Below, piece after piece: positions 1-11,956 of a DNA stretch of 64,000 bases. The DNA is from Heliocybe sulcata. Taxonomy: Eukaryota > Basidiomycota > Agaricomycetes > Gloeophyllales > Gloeophyllaceae. The notes under the pieces were generated by a model that was not told the DNA's origin, searched no databases, and was given only the letters and a program-made list of their open reading frames with translations. Each line of letters opens with the position of its first letter. The stretch's first letter is position 1. The position numbers and the translations under genes were made by a program. The stretch is from positions 375,775-439,774 of the forward strand of contig ML213522.1 of NCBI GenBank assembly GCA_004369045.1, written 5' to 3'.

Positions 1-409
1 TGGTCCGCCAGCGCTAGCTCCCGTCTTCATGCTCCTATCGTTTGGATATTGCTCCCCTGTCTATCCCTCATCCTCTCCCGCCTGACCAGCACGTCGTACT
101 AATTCCCACATCAACACTAGCCACCTCATCTTGTCCTTGCCCATCTTGTTCCGTCCCGTCGATAGCTTTGCATCACCCTTCCCCTTTGATCCTTGGTGTT
201 ATTATTATCGGACAGCCTAGTTTGTTGCCGTTTCGTTACTCGTTACTCCTGCGGACTCTCTGGACTGCGCGCTGTGGATTTTTTCTTTTTTTCACCCTTC
301 ACACGTTCTCCGGCGGTGCCCGCCCGGAACTCTCGCATGGCAGATGTAGAATTAATAATAATAAATGTATTTCCAGAGTCTATGCGTAGAGATGAGGAGC
401 TGCGGACGG
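1..409. other. Intergenic / 3' flank, no gene recognised
   Basis: No reading frame here resembles a known family. The stretch lies just downstream of the minus-strand DnaJ gene and probably carries its 3' UTR. An A/T-rich run with AATAAT repeats near 345-370 is on the wrong strand to be that gene's poly(A) signal. Confidence 0.5.
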
Positions 410-2083
410 TCATAGTTCATCCTTAGAGGAATGTCCGCTGCCGTAGAAGGCTTCTGACAGCTCTGATAAGGGTCAGGCCAAAGGTGTTTAGAAAACGCCA
501 TAGGATATGGTGTAGACACTCACTCTTCCGTAGGTCTGGGCTAAGTTCAGTTGGCAAGACTACATTGTACTCAATGTACAGGTCTCCATATTGTATGGGA
601 TTTTCGAAACGGGGCATACCATCACCCTTGATAGTTTGGACAAAGCCTGCGAGAAGGTCATTAAGCATTAGCAATGCATGGCCGCTGGACTTGCCTGGCT
701 GAGTCACGCCGCTCCGCTTCAGTTGCACGACGTGGCCATCCAAATGTGTCAGGTTGCGCTCGAAGCCGAGAAGTGCCTATAGCGATGTCAGCTGAGATAG
801 TAAGCCCTCATACAAGACCTACTTACTTGATCAATGCCAATGGTCTCTTTCCAGTAGAGACTATTCTCCTTCCTCCTAAACCCTCCCGTCTCCTTCCTAC
901 TGCGCACTCTAAGGACTACGTCGCCAGGCTCCCAATCCGGACTCTCATCCCCTTCACCGTCAAACACCACCTCATACCCCTCCGGCATGCCTTTGGCCAC
1001 CTCGAGCGTATAGTGCGCGGTGTGGTCCATGACCTTGTTACCGCCGCAGTGCGGGCACTTGCGCCCGATGACGGTCCCGCGCCCACCGCACTCATTGCAG
1101 GTATTCTGGGTCTGCGCGAACATACCTGGGAAGATTTGTTGTTTGACGATGCGGACGCCCGATCCGCCGCAGCCGGTGCAGGCGTGAATGTCGTTTGTGG
1201 AGGCGGCGCCGGTGCCGCGACAGTGGTCGCAGAGGATACGTTTACGCATCACGAACTAGGGGCCGGTCGTCAGACAACGGCGTTGTAGCGCTTATGGGAG
1301 TTACGCACGTCTATACTGGCGCCGTTGTAGCTGATGAGATGAATTGTCAGTCTGGCGAAATGGAACTCGAGAAAACGAGACGCACATGTCCGCTAAGGTG
1401 ACCTCGAACTCTGTCAAGGATGTAGGTCCCCTACGGACTTGTTGCTGGGCATCTGCAATGGTGATTTATATCGTAAGGAGGTGAAAGGGCTAAGAGTACC
1501 TACGACCGCCACCGAAGAAACTGGAGAACATATCGAACGGATTGGCATATTGCTGGCCACCCCCGCCTTCGTGGGCTTTCAGACCTTCCTGATATCAACC
1601 CGTCAAAGGTTATCCAGGCCAGAGAACGACCGCTTTCATACTCACCTCGCCGTGTCGGTCGTAGATTTGACGTTTCTGCGTAATGTTTAAAAACGTACCT
1701 CGAAATACAAGCAGCATGCCTCACCGTCTGGTCGGACAAAACCTCATATGCTATGAATGGAACATGTCAGCGGGCTGAGGCGCGCCACCAGGCGGAATGA
1801 ACTCACCATGTGCGATTTCGACGAACTTGTCCTCCGCCCCTGGATCCTTATTCTTGTCTGGATGAAATTTTCGACTCAGCCTCTTGTAGGCTTTCTTAAT
1901 ATCTCTCTCGTCCGCCGACCTGTCCACTGTAGTATACCAGCGCAAGTTCAATTACAAGTCTGTACGGGACGAATGCATGCGCGCCTTGGACTAACGTTCA
2001 AGAACCTTGTATAGGTCCGCCGCTGCTACGAGCGTGGCCAGCAGCAACAGCGCCAGCAGCAATGGTCGCAGTACCCACAGCAT
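410..2083 (-). CDS. SCJ1: ER-lumen DnaJ co-chaperone (Scj1/ERdj3 type) with KDEL signal
   Basis: A type I Hsp40 that should stimulate the ER Hsp70 (BiP/Kar2) during protein folding and ER-associated degradation. The start at 2083 gives a hydrophobic signal peptide ([19 protein letters not shown]) followed directly by the J domain. The HPD motif is present in RKFHPDKN, and [14 protein letters not shown] follows. A Gly-rich linker (about 1480-1560) leads to four zinc-binding CxxC pairs: [24 protein letters not shown] and CPHCGGNK (about 1060-1240). The substrate-binding C-terminal region follows. The last exon, spliced near 440-490, ends in SKDEL-stop, an ER retrieval signal. At least seven short introns are visible. 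One, near 695, appears to use a GC-AG donor (CAG/GCAAGT). Signal peptide, DnaJ fold and KDEL together make the assignment strong. It converges on no neighbour within the window. Confidence 0.93.
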
Positions 2084-2345
2084 AGCAGAAGGTAGAAGAG
2101 TGAAGGGTGCAGCCTTGCTAGCTTCACGTCTTTACGGACACGTCAATTAGTCGCGCGCGTCACGTGCTCTTCTCGGTTTCACGCGCCGAGTCCTCCAGGA
2201 TCGTCTTCGCCGACTTGGACAGCTCTCCGGCTGCCGTGGTCGTTGTCCTTGACGACTACGACCTCTTCTTTCTCGCCTTCGTTATCTTAGTTGGCTCTGC
2301 TCTTGAGTTAGGCTCATCAGCCTCCACGCAAGTAGTCGGCGTACC
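2084..2345. promoter_or_regulatory. Divergent intergenic promoter with a CACGTG box
   Basis: About 260 bp separates the start of the ER DnaJ gene (minus) from the next plus-strand gene, so both promoters must lie here. A perfect E-box, GTCACGTG, ends at 2166. In fungi this motif is bound by bHLH factors such as Cbf1. Its use here is inferred. Confidence 0.45.
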
Positions 2346-4123
2346 ATGCTCGTGCCGCGGAACCAGTTCTCCTCATCGTTGAGAAGGGTCTCAGGCCGAG
2401 CTAGACACTATTCCAGCAGTCATGCCACTATACCTTACCATTCTAAAGTCAGAGGTTGGGGGATTTTTTTACTCTCCGCTATGCCGTCCATTTGACACCA
2501 AGTACTCAGTCTACCCCTTCCGCATATCGCCAGAGGATGCCGTCCGAAACATGTCCCTCGCTGCTGCTATACCATTCGTTGGCCACTTCTTGCGCTCGCT
2601 TCTAGCACGCTGGCTTCCCGGCTTCTGGTTCCAGCCGATACAGCCGGTTCAGCTCCAGGCACTGTATCTGCCTGCATGGTTGATCGACACTGAGCTTACT
2701 GGCACTGCTTGGATCGGAGCGGAACATGAAGATGAAGAGGTAAACCCTTGCCCGCGTAGTCGAGGTCTAACTGACTGCTTGCACCAGCGCAGAAGCGTCG
2801 TCGCCATCGCCACTAACTCGTAGGTAACTACGATCGTGCGTGCGCTCTTTCTGATCACTACCTACGTCATCTGATCCTAGATACATGCCAGGTCCGCTCT
2901 ATCCTCAGTCCTTTTGCGCTCCTCATACTGACATCGTCGCCCTCAGGGCATTCCCTGGAGCCTATATCGAGGATCTGTCTCAATAACCCTCAACTATACG
3001 AGGCTAAAATCATCCCCTGGTCTCCGGAACTAGAAACGCAATACGGCCTTCAGACCCTATGCCTTCCGTTCACTATGTCGCCCTTTGGTCTTCACGATTT
3101 ATTGAGGTCGCTGTCATATCGGGATGCCGCTATCAATGCGAACTTCCGGCTCGATCCCAAATCCATAGAGACCACCTTGGTGAGTGTTTGTGCATACGCC
3201 ACTGAATGTGGTATCAAATAGACACAGCTTGCAGCATATCCCGTCCTAATCCCTGTCTATCTTGCACGGTACGAGTACAAGGTAGGCGACGAAACCTTCA
3301 ACCTCACGGTACTGCAAGAAGCCTACCATCGGCAGGTAAGGTGTCAGCCGTTCGGACAATTCCCTGGTCCCATCCTTCTGCATTCCTAGGGACGTGTCAT
3401 CTCCGAAAATTCCTCAGTTATCTTCGCAAAGGCTCTCAGTAATCAAGGCGTCGACGTACCCTCTTTCGCCAAAGATTTCATGGATCGCGAACTGCTCGTG
3501 TGGAGAGCCAAAGCGGTGCCCTTTGCCTGCTTTGAGTTCCTCTACGCGAGTGGGGCTTTCTCCCGGCCGCAGAACAAGCCGCAGCTCGTCGAGGACATCA
3601 ACGAATGGATAAACACGATGGCTGACGCTCCCGGCTCGTTCCAGAGGCTCGCGCGCCGTGAGGAGATGCAGAGGGTTGACATGGACGACTTGAGGGTGCG
3701 GACGTACGACGAGGAAGAGGTGGCTGCGAACCGGATTTGGATGGCCCTTGGGGTTACTGAGCGCAACCTGCAGAGCATGATAGCTGTGAGTGGTCTGGTG
3801 TGTCGTCTCCGGTGCACGAGGCATTTAGAGGTCTGTAATAGAGATGGAAAAAAACCGGTGGAATGTCTCTCAATATCGACATCAGCACCGGGCTCGGCAA
3901 GAGGGACGAAACGAAGCCTGATAACGAGGCTTCCGAACCCGAAGCAAGATCCTCAAGTGAGACGAAGGTAGGGCCCATCTCGATTACGAAGTATTCGCAG
4001 GAAGATTCTGTGAAGAACTTCGAGAGGCACTTGGTGCAGGTGAAGGCAGAGCGGGAGGAGAAGAAGCCCGAGTGGCTGAAGAATCTGCATGCTAAGAACA
4101 AGAAAGAGTGTTCTGATAGATAA
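2346..4123 (+). CDS. Conserved fungal protein of unknown function, probably mitochondrial
   Basis: I recognise the general type (a basidiomycete protein with an N-terminal presequence) but no function. The ATG at 2346 opens an Arg/Ser-rich, acid-free leader (MLVPRNQFSSSLRRVSGRAR) that looks like a mitochondrial presequence. A likely intron of about 55 nt joins it to a block containing YPFRISPEDAVRNMSL, then LQALYLPAWLIDTELTG near 2640-2710. Later exons read YPVLIPVYLARYEYK (about 3230-3285) and a charged tail with EEEVAANRIWMALGVTE (about 3700-3760). The last exon ends IDRstop-like at 4121-4123 (ECSDR). Exon borders between about 2740 and 2950 are unresolved: the most obvious acceptor leads to a stop, so that part of the model is uncertain. 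A role in the inner membrane or matrix is inference only. Confidence 0.7.
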
Positions 4124-4602
4124 AGCGTGTGCTCCGTTGCTATCTGACTTGGACCTGGATTGCTTACATTTTGGGATTGGGGCTGCAAATCGTGCGGTTA
4201 TGCGTAAAGGTTACATGCGAGGAACTGTATGACCGAGGCGAGCACACTCGCCCTACGGCTCTTCTGAGGCAGAGGATATATATACCTTTGCTGCGCGTTT
4301 CATGTTTTCTTGGACCAGCTCACCCCTTCGTACTCACACAGCAAGTCCCCAGCAGCGCTCGGTGAGTTTCATTCCTGCGAGCCACAAGCATGCAGGATCT
4401 ACAGATGATCGGAACAACATCCGGCAGATTTGCCGGACGCCAGGTGAGTCTAGTGGCCAGGCTGACCGAGCTTTCCAGGTAACGACACAAAGTCCCGCGA
4501 TTACCGACCAGAATGCTAAGCCTCTGTTGATTCAGCTATGCCACTTCATCTATCTTACACATTACCGGCTTCGCATCCTGCTACGAGCCCATATGAATAT
4601 GC
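4124..4602. other. Convergent intergenic region
   Basis: The stretch lies between two genes whose 3' ends face each other. It holds a TATATATA run near 4275 and a few splice-like AG/GTGAGT strings (about 4440, 4480), so a very small plus-strand gene is possible. No protein family is recognisable. Confidence 0.4.
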
Positions 4603-6036
4603 TCAATCCTCGGCAATCTGAATAACCACCTTCCCGACATGCTTCTGGGCTTGCAAAAACTCGAACGCCTCCTTGGCCTGCTCGAACGGGAACACTTTGC
4701 TCACCACAGGCTTCACGTCGTTCGCCTCAATTAAGCGGTTCAAGTCCTCGAAGGATGACCGGGGGCCGACCAGGATACCTCGGACGTTGATGCCTTTCTG
4801 AAGAACTTTCATGGGGACGTTGGACACTTCGTCCAACTACATAAGTCAAGCGTTAAGCAGGAATCCGTTTAGCTTGGATGGAGGCCTACCCCAGCGACAA
4901 AGCCGATGACATGGATGCTGCCCTGGACTCGCACGGATGCGATGGATTTGTCGAAGGTGCCGGGTCCTCCAACCTGCTACTTTGTGAGAAATTTATCCGG
5001 TCACAGACGTCACATCATACCAACCTCGATGATATGGTCCACTCCCCGACCATTCGTCTAAAATCCGGACTATCTCAGCAATCCCACGGACAGGATGTAC
5101 TGAGGAGACTTACAATCTTCAAAACCTCCTTCTCCCACTCGGGGTGCGTCTTATAATTAATAAGATGCTTCGCGCCGAGCTTCTTCACCACCTCAAGCTT
5201 CTCGTCGCTGGAACTCGTGATAATCACCTCTGCACCGCTGGCTATCGCGATCTGGGCTGCAAGTACGGATACGCCGCCTGTGCCAATGCAGAGCACTATC
5301 TCGCCTGCTTTGACGGGGCGCGGACCGAGTAGCGCATTGTAGGCGGTGACTGCGGCACATGGGAGCGTAGACGCTTCGTTGTGCGAGAGGTTCGCAGGTG
5401 CTTTAACGAGGCTCTGTTAAGAATGCATTTTCAGAAGAGTTGGAGGTACTGGTCGAGGGATGACATACGTGCGCGGGGAAGGTGCGATACTCGGTCAAGA
5501 CGCCATCGATCCCTGCTCCCAGGGCCGTGCCCATTACACCAGCAGTGGCGTCCCCGTAGATGTGATCAAGGCAGAAATTGGCGCAGACGCGCTCGCCGAC
5601 TTGCCAGCTCTTGACGTCTTCACCCCGTGAGATAACTGTGCCCGACATGTCTGATGCAGGAATGACATTGGCCTTAATGCTGAATGGGAGGCACATCAGC
5701 CCAGGCAGCGATACAGAGGACTTGGCCACCTACGCCGCGGGGTATTGGCCCGACGCTATCAGCAGATCGCGGTACTAACATAGTGACCAGTCAGAGCTCC
5801 CGGATAGAACAGCGAAAGAGTGCCTACGTTGAGTGATACGGCATGGACCTTGACGAGTACTTCATTAGCCTTGGGCTGGGGAACTGGTCCTTCCTCAAGG
5901 ACCAGGGACTGGATGCCTTCAGTCTGCCGAAGATGCAGGCCTGTCAGACTGCTGGCGCCTCTCTGTGAGCCTACTGATCATGCCCTACCTTTGGGAACCT
6001 ATAGGCGCGAGTCTTTGACGGGATGCTTGACGCCAT
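4603..6036 (-). CDS. MDR-superfamily zinc-type alcohol dehydrogenase-like oxidoreductase
   Basis: A medium-chain NAD(P)H-dependent dehydrogenase/quinone oxidoreductase related to the fungal zinc-type alcohol dehydrogenase-like group. The start at 6036 gives MASSIPSKTRAYRFPK, an intron, then the N-terminal GroES-like domain (QPKANEVLVKVHAVSLN). Next come SDMSGTVISRGEDVKSWQVG and GIDGVLTEYRTFPAHV. The Rossmann fold follows with the dinucleotide loop CIGTGGVSVLAAQIA (about 5255-5295) and AEVIITSSSDEKLE. The end is typical: FPFEQAKEAFEFLQAQKHVG then VVIQIAED-stop at 4603. The classical catalytic-zinc ligands of alcohol dehydrogenases are not obvious, which fits the quinone-oxidoreductase-like branch. 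Substrate unknown. At least five short introns are present. Confidence 0.9.
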
Positions 6037-6846
6037 GAATGTAACTAGTCGTGAATGCCGTCTTATATATCTTGAGATAGCCCACTCCAACGGTGTTAGT
6101 AACTCTGAAGATGGCGTATTTACTGATTCACAGTCACGCGTAATCCGCAATCGTGCTCGAGCGTAGACAGAGCAGGTTCACGTGAAGCGACTGCCAAGGT
6201 TAATTTCCCGCCTTGTATTTCCCGTCGGATGAAAGCATAATATCCTGGCCCCGATTCGATACTGTATCCCGATTCCCGACGAATATATAATGCCGATTCC
6301 CCGGAGGATCGGTCAACATGTCGATTACGGATAGGACCCCAGCTGGGCAACAGGGCCTGTTATATTCTCTTGATGAAATCTTCCTTCGAAGATATATTTT
6401 CTTACTCTTTACAGACGACATTCGACAAGTTGCTTGCAAAGCTTCCCGGTCATGGATATTTCTTGGGAGGTCTGGAACCGTACGTCCTTGATGCGGCAGG
6501 TGTTTTAGCAGCTCTTTGCCGTTCAGAATATAGTATGGGGGAGGAGGGACGCGCCATCGTACTTGCTGAACAGGGGAGAGTAACAATACTCAAACCGTGC
6601 ATGGCCGTGGAACTTCACATGTATTGCACGGCGCAAAAAGTGTCCCGCACTCCGGCAATGATTCCCCCCATATGTCTCAGGGCACGAGTCCGAGCCTGAG
6701 GCCTGCCCCGATTCCTCGACGACCGCGACTTGACAGACGGTTATAGATAGACATACGGTGCCACAGACGGTAATCCGAACCCTTCGAAGGAAGGAGGACC
6801 TACAAAGGCCTGACGTCGGGGTCAAATCCAGTTTCTATAAATCAGA
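6037..6846. other. Intergenic, no gene seen
   Basis: About 800 bp between the start of the oxidoreductase (minus) and the 3' end of the WSS1-like gene (minus). Open frames here (such as 6200-6586 minus) have no recognisable motifs and lack splice structure like the neighbours. It should contain the oxidoreductase promoter. Confidence 0.45.
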
Positions 6847-8799
6847 TCAGGACGAGCCGCCCCTGGGAGTCCCACAAGCTGAGCATGCTAGATGCTCGGC
6901 CTCGTTCAAGCTAGACCAATAGTCAACTGCGAGCATGAAAGACATGTAGGATAAGTCTCACAGAGTGCACATAGCGCAAGCCCATTCCTCCACTTCCACT
7001 TGTGCTCGACTAGAGCGACTGGGGGAATGGGTATGAGGCGCGTTGGAAGGGGTAGCCCCAAGTTTGTTCCTCGCTCCGCCTAAGGCCAGACCCAATGATT
7101 CTTTCTTGCGCAGGTCAACTTCGTCCTGGACAAGGTTACCAAGGCGAAGTTGTCTGCCTTGGTTGCCCCGCCTGCTCTCCTGTGCAGAGGGCCTACTGGA
7201 AGGAGAGTCGCCTAGTAGCGTCTGTCGCTTTGATGATGATGAATGGGTTGTTGATATCTTCCCTGGAGGTTTTATGTTCGAGGGCCCGGCCTTGGATGAC
7301 GTGACGTGCGACAGGGAGGACGGTACCGGCTCATTATCCGATGTCAAGTCAATCAGGTCCAAAGGGTCCTTCTCTCCCGTAGATCGAGTCTTTGGAGGAG
7401 CTGGTAGGAAGAAGTCTTTGAAAAAGTCGGCTGCAGATGTCTTCAGGCCTTCTAATTCCGATCCATTCATAGACTCCAGCATGGTTTCGCGACGCTGCTG
7501 GTCCGTTTCGGGCTTGACCTCAAGCTCACCATCGTCCTCATCGTCAGAGGCTTCCATCTCTTCCTTCGGATGAGAGGTATCTAGGGCAAAGAACGTTTCA
7601 GCGTTCAATCTTCAGGTGATACCGGCCTTCATGTACTGACGTCGAGACACACCTTGGAGTCGCCTCTCTGCCGCTAGAGCTCTCTCCTCTCTAGCGCGTT
7701 TGCTGAGATACAAAGTGGATAAGAGAACCGCAAATGTGCATTAACATACTTGCACGAGCCTTGCAGCTTTTTTACGAAATCCAGTGCCGACCGTTTTGCT
7801 CCCATCATCGATATCTTCGTTGAGGGCGGTACCTTTACCTTTGAATATGCCTTCCGCGGTAACTCTCGATCCGGCCTTGCGTCTCTTGGCAGACTGCGCC
7901 CCAGTACGATTTGAAGGTCTAGCTGCTGCAGTGCGTCTACGTCGGCGTCGGACAGGACGTGCCCTGCTTTGTGCTCCGCCACACTATAGAAAAGTGTCAG
8001 TCACAGAAGGAAAGAAGAATGCATATGGTATAGATACCATATATTCTGGCAGGTCGCCGGCGACCATGGTCTGCCCGCCGACAGTGGCCGAGTCGAGCAA
8101 ACGCTGGCCGGATGACCAATACCCTGGCATCCTCTGGTCATACAAGTGATTACCTTCATGGAGCACAGAGGATGCTTACCATCTCCGTAGTAGCCCTTGG
8201 CTTGCAGGCTGCCCACTTCGCTCTTTAGTTGCCGCCACAATGCTTGGAAAGCGGGTCCATGGTTCATGTGCTGTAGCGCGTCTCAAAACCGGTTCTCCCC
8301 TTGGACAGTGACACCACACGCACTTTGATGTGTGCTAACTGTGCCACAACAGTCATTCATAATGTCCCGATGAAAACACCTTGCACGTACCTCATGGCAT
8401 AGGGTACTCAACAGCCAGGAATTGGGATAGAAGCTACCGTCGGCTCTTCTCAGGACCAGTTCTGTATAATCACATAAGCCAGTTTCCTAAGGCCCGACAA
8501 CTCATACGAACCTACAGTTTCTCCGGCTTCCCAGTTGCGCCCAGCAAATACTCGATTATACTCATACTTGTAAAAACTAGTCAGGTTTGCACGAGTGGTT
8601 AGGAACCGCTCCTTACCTCCTCAAGACTATTTACAACGAATCCGTGAGCCTTCATTATGGGCCGGACCTGCGCTGCCAATGCCCGCAACAACTGTCTCGC
8701 TCCTTCCTGCGCTCCCGGCTCCGGCATGGGAAGAACGGCAATGAAGTTTACGTGGGGATTGGGATTAGGCTCCCTTTCGTTGATACGATGATGCACCAT
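6847..8799 (-). CDS. WSS1: WLM-domain SUMO/DNA-dependent metalloprotease (Wss1/Spartan-like)
   Basis: Wss1-type proteases cut proteins crosslinked to DNA and act with SUMO and Cdc48. The start at 8799 (MVHHRINEREPNPNPHVNFI) matches the usual Wss1 N-terminus. Exons then read AGRNWEAGETV and RADGSFYPNSWLLSTLCHE. Splicing brings together the catalytic site HELAHIKHMNHGPAF (about 8265-8370), i.e. HExxHxxxxxH with the WLM HG. Downstream there is a low-complexity region with a SUMO-interacting motif (LDLIDLTSDNE, about 7320-7350). The last two exons form one RanBP2-type zinc finger: WACAMCTL (about 6965) and LACSACGTPRGG (about 6855-6890), ending at 6847. An upstream in-frame extension beyond 8799 exists but is not needed by homology. 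At least six introns. It is divergent to phosphofructokinase. Confidence 0.9.
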
Positions 8800-9034
8800 G
8801 GCTTGAAGATGGCTGAACGCGCTGCAGAGCAGTCTCGTCGCTGCCGACGGCGATGCCGAAGAGTAGACCGAGCTCGACGCCACAGACGCGCAGGTCGCGT
8901 CGAGTCTCCGATGGTCCAGGCCAAACCTGGATGAGTGCAAGTGCAAAGTCCGAGTCCCGCATTTAAACCCGACTCACATCGCGGCGGCCGCTTGTACCAC
9001 TACTCCCTTTCTACATTGCTGCTGCATAGTCTAG
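8800..9034. promoter_or_regulatory. Shared divergent promoter of WSS1-like and phosphofructokinase genes
   Basis: Only about 235 bp lie between the two start codons, so regulatory sequences of both genes must overlap. A short pyrimidine-rich stretch (CCACTACTCCCTTTCTAC, about 8996-9013) precedes the phosphofructokinase ATG, as is common before highly expressed fungal genes. No clear TATA box. Confidence 0.5.
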
Positions 9035-11956
9035 GATGAAGCTCGCTGTTCTCACTTCCGGGGGCGACAGTGCTGGGATGAATGCCGTGGTGCGAGCGGT
9101 GGTGAAGGCGGGTATCCTACAGTGAGTTTCTTTCTCAAGAAAGTGTGTCCCTACCATAATACCGCCGTTAAGAGGCTGCGAGACATGGGTGGTGCGGGAG
9201 GGATACGAGGGATTGGTGCGAGGGAACACTGGGGTTGAGCAGGAGCCAGTTCTACCGCCGCCCCCGGAGGTCCACATTAAAGACGACAATTTCCTCAAGA
9301 ACTTCAGATTCGGAGATGGCTCATTGTTGAAGGACGGCACAGGCGATCTCCCATCCGGTCGCACACTCAAGGGGCGCTACATTGTTCGGGTAGGCTGGGA
9401 CGATGTAATGGGATGGTTAACGGAGGTCAGTTATCTACAGTGACGCGGCGAAATAGATGATGAACGTTGTATTGGAGGGGGGAACACTTATTGGAACAGC
9501 CCGAAGCAAGTCTTTCCGGACAGCTGAAGGCCGGATAGCTGCCGCCTACAACATGATCAAGGAGGGCATCGATGCGCTCGTGGTCTGTGGTGGAGACGGA
9601 TCGCTGACCGGTGCCGATGTTTTCCGGTCGGAATGGCCCAAGATTGTTGGAACCCTTCGTGAACAAGGTGTGCAAGATATAATGTATCCTGATCGCTGAC
9701 CTTCACACTCATCCACAGGCAAAATTACCGAGGAACAATACAAGTTGCACGGTCACCTCAGGATCGCTGGTCTAGTCGGCTCCATCGACAACGACATGTC
9801 GATGACAGACCTTACAATCGGTGCCCCGACTGCCCTACACCGTATTTGTGAGTCTCTGGACAGCATCAACTCCACTGCCATCTCGCACTCCCGTGCATTC
9901 GTCATTGAAGTCATGGGTCGCCATTGTGGATGGCTAGCCCTCCTTGCGGGTCTTGCGTGAGCCAGTCAGTCTTTCCCGAAGCCACTTTGCCTGATGCGTC
10001 TTGCAGTTCGGGAGCAGACTTCGTCTTCATCCCCGAGTGTCCACCTGAGACGAACCCTTGGGAAGATGAGATGTGCGCGAAGATCCAACGGGTTAGGACT
10101 TCTTTGTCTTCTGGCACGATACGCTAACCTCGTTTGCCTCTAGCACCGTGATATGGGAAAGCGCAAAACTCTCGTCATCGTCGCGGAGGGCGCGTGTGAC
10201 AAGGAGCTGAAGCCTATTTCGGCGGAGTACGTGAAGGAGGTACTCTCCGAGCGGCTGGGTCTGGACACGAGGGTAACTACCCTTGGGCATACCCAGCGTG
10301 GAGGGAAGCCTTGTGCTCTCGACAGGATCTGGGTAAGGGACATCCATTTGTCTTCTATGAGATCTTGGCCCTTATTTGTTGCCAGCCAACACTGCAAGGC
10401 ATCGAAGCCGTCAAGGCTCTCCTGGAAGCGACTCCCGAGACACCGTCGTACATGATTGGCATGTGTGAAAACAAAATCACCCGTATTCCTTTGATGGAGG
10501 CCGTCGCTACTGTAGGCTCCCTGCCCTCGCGCGGTGGCGGCCATTGGCTAATAATTGAACTGTTCTCCAGACCCAAGCCGTTAATCAGGCTATCAAGGAA
10601 AAGGACTTTGCAAAAGCGATGTCTCTCCGCGATCCAGAGTTCTGTGATAGCTTGGAGGGCTTCTTCGCTACCTCCGGCCTAGATAAAGAGGGGCGCGCAC
10701 CCAAGGAACAGAGGATGAGAGTTGCCATCATGCAGTGAGTACTGCACGCTTCTTAGTCGAGTCTCCCGTTCCTGATATTGTAAAGCATCGGTGCACCTGC
10801 TGGCGGTATGAACGCAGCTACTCGTGCCATCACACGCTACTGCTACCGCATGGGCCATACGCCAATAGCTGTCCAAAATGGTTTCCTTGGTTTGCTTGAC
10901 GACGCTGTCTATCAGCTGTCTTGGCTTACCGTCGATAACTGGATGCCCCGCGGTGGTTCTGAGCTTGGCACGAACCGGACATTGCCTGACGTTGACCTCG
11001 GTGCCGTCGCGGCGAAATTCCAGCAGCACCACATCGACGGCCTGATCATGATCGGCGGCTTTGAGGCATTTACCTCGCTGATGATCTTAGAACAGGGGCG
11101 GAAGCATTATCCAGCGTTCCATATCCCTATGACGCACCTGCCTGCGACGATCTCCAATAACGTACCCGTGACGCAGTTCAGTTTGGGATGCGATACGAGT
11201 TTGAACTCGCTTCTGGATGCGTGCGATTCGTTGAAGCAAAGCGCGCAGGCGAGCAGGAATCGGGTGTTTGTCGTTGAGACCCAGGGAGGGAAGTGCGGGT
11301 TTTTGGCTACCATGGGAGCCCTCGGTGTACGTCCTTGCTCTCATCGAAGATGTGCGTTTCTCATGCCATGTTTTGTAGAGCGGTGCTGTCAAAGTATATA
11401 CCCCAGAAACGGGAATTTCGCTGGACATGCTTCGAAATGATGTCAAGTTCTTGAAACGCCGGTACCAGCTCGATATAAAAGGTCATAATGAGGGGCGCTT
11501 GGTCATTCGGTACGAATTTCCTCTGTAGTATCGAGGCCCTCAGCTGACATTATGCACAGGAATGAGGCCTCTTCGCACGTCTACACCACAGAGGTGCTGA
11601 CGAAAATGTTCAAGGAGGAAGGAGGAAAGCAATTTGACTCTAGATCCGCTTCCCTCGGGCACACCCTTCAGGGCGGTATTCCCTCGCCCATGGACCGAGC
11701 CCGGGCTGTCCGGCTGTCTCTAAAATGCATGACGTTCCTCGAGGAGCACCATGAAATTCTGCGGAAACAGCAGAAGAGGCAAGCAACACCGGACACCGCC
11801 TCTGTCATCACCATCCAGGGCTCAGCCATCGAGTGGGTGCCTGTCACTGACATGATCGAACATGCCGATATGAAGAACCGGAAGGGCAAGCACGGCTGGT
11901 GGGAGGACCTGCTAGAACTCGTCGATGCCCTGGTTGCTCGACCGCAAATTGCGTAG
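9035..11956 (+). CDS. PFK1: ATP-dependent 6-phosphofructokinase
   Basis: Catalyses fructose-6-phosphate to fructose-1,6-bisphosphate, the committed step of glycolysis, in the cytosol. It is the duplicated eukaryotic form. The N-terminal catalytic half starts [20 protein letters not shown] (ATP-binding GGDSAGMN). It contains [13 protein letters not shown] (about 9585-9625), the substrate/catalytic loop [18 protein letters not shown] (about 9770-9825), [10 protein letters not shown] (about 9913-9945) and [15 protein letters not shown] (about 10283-10327). The C-terminal regulatory half begins near 10700 ([20 protein letters not shown] across an intron). It retains degenerate versions of the same motifs: [16 protein letters not shown] and [16 protein letters not shown]. 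The stop is at 11956. About ten introns. The protein starts directly at the catalytic domain, without the long N-terminal extension of yeast Pfk1. Confidence 0.95.

Noticed and set aside
6200-6586. 128-residue minus-strand frame upstream of the oxidoreductase
   Set aside because: No motif, no splice structure and biased composition; most likely chance in intergenic sequence.
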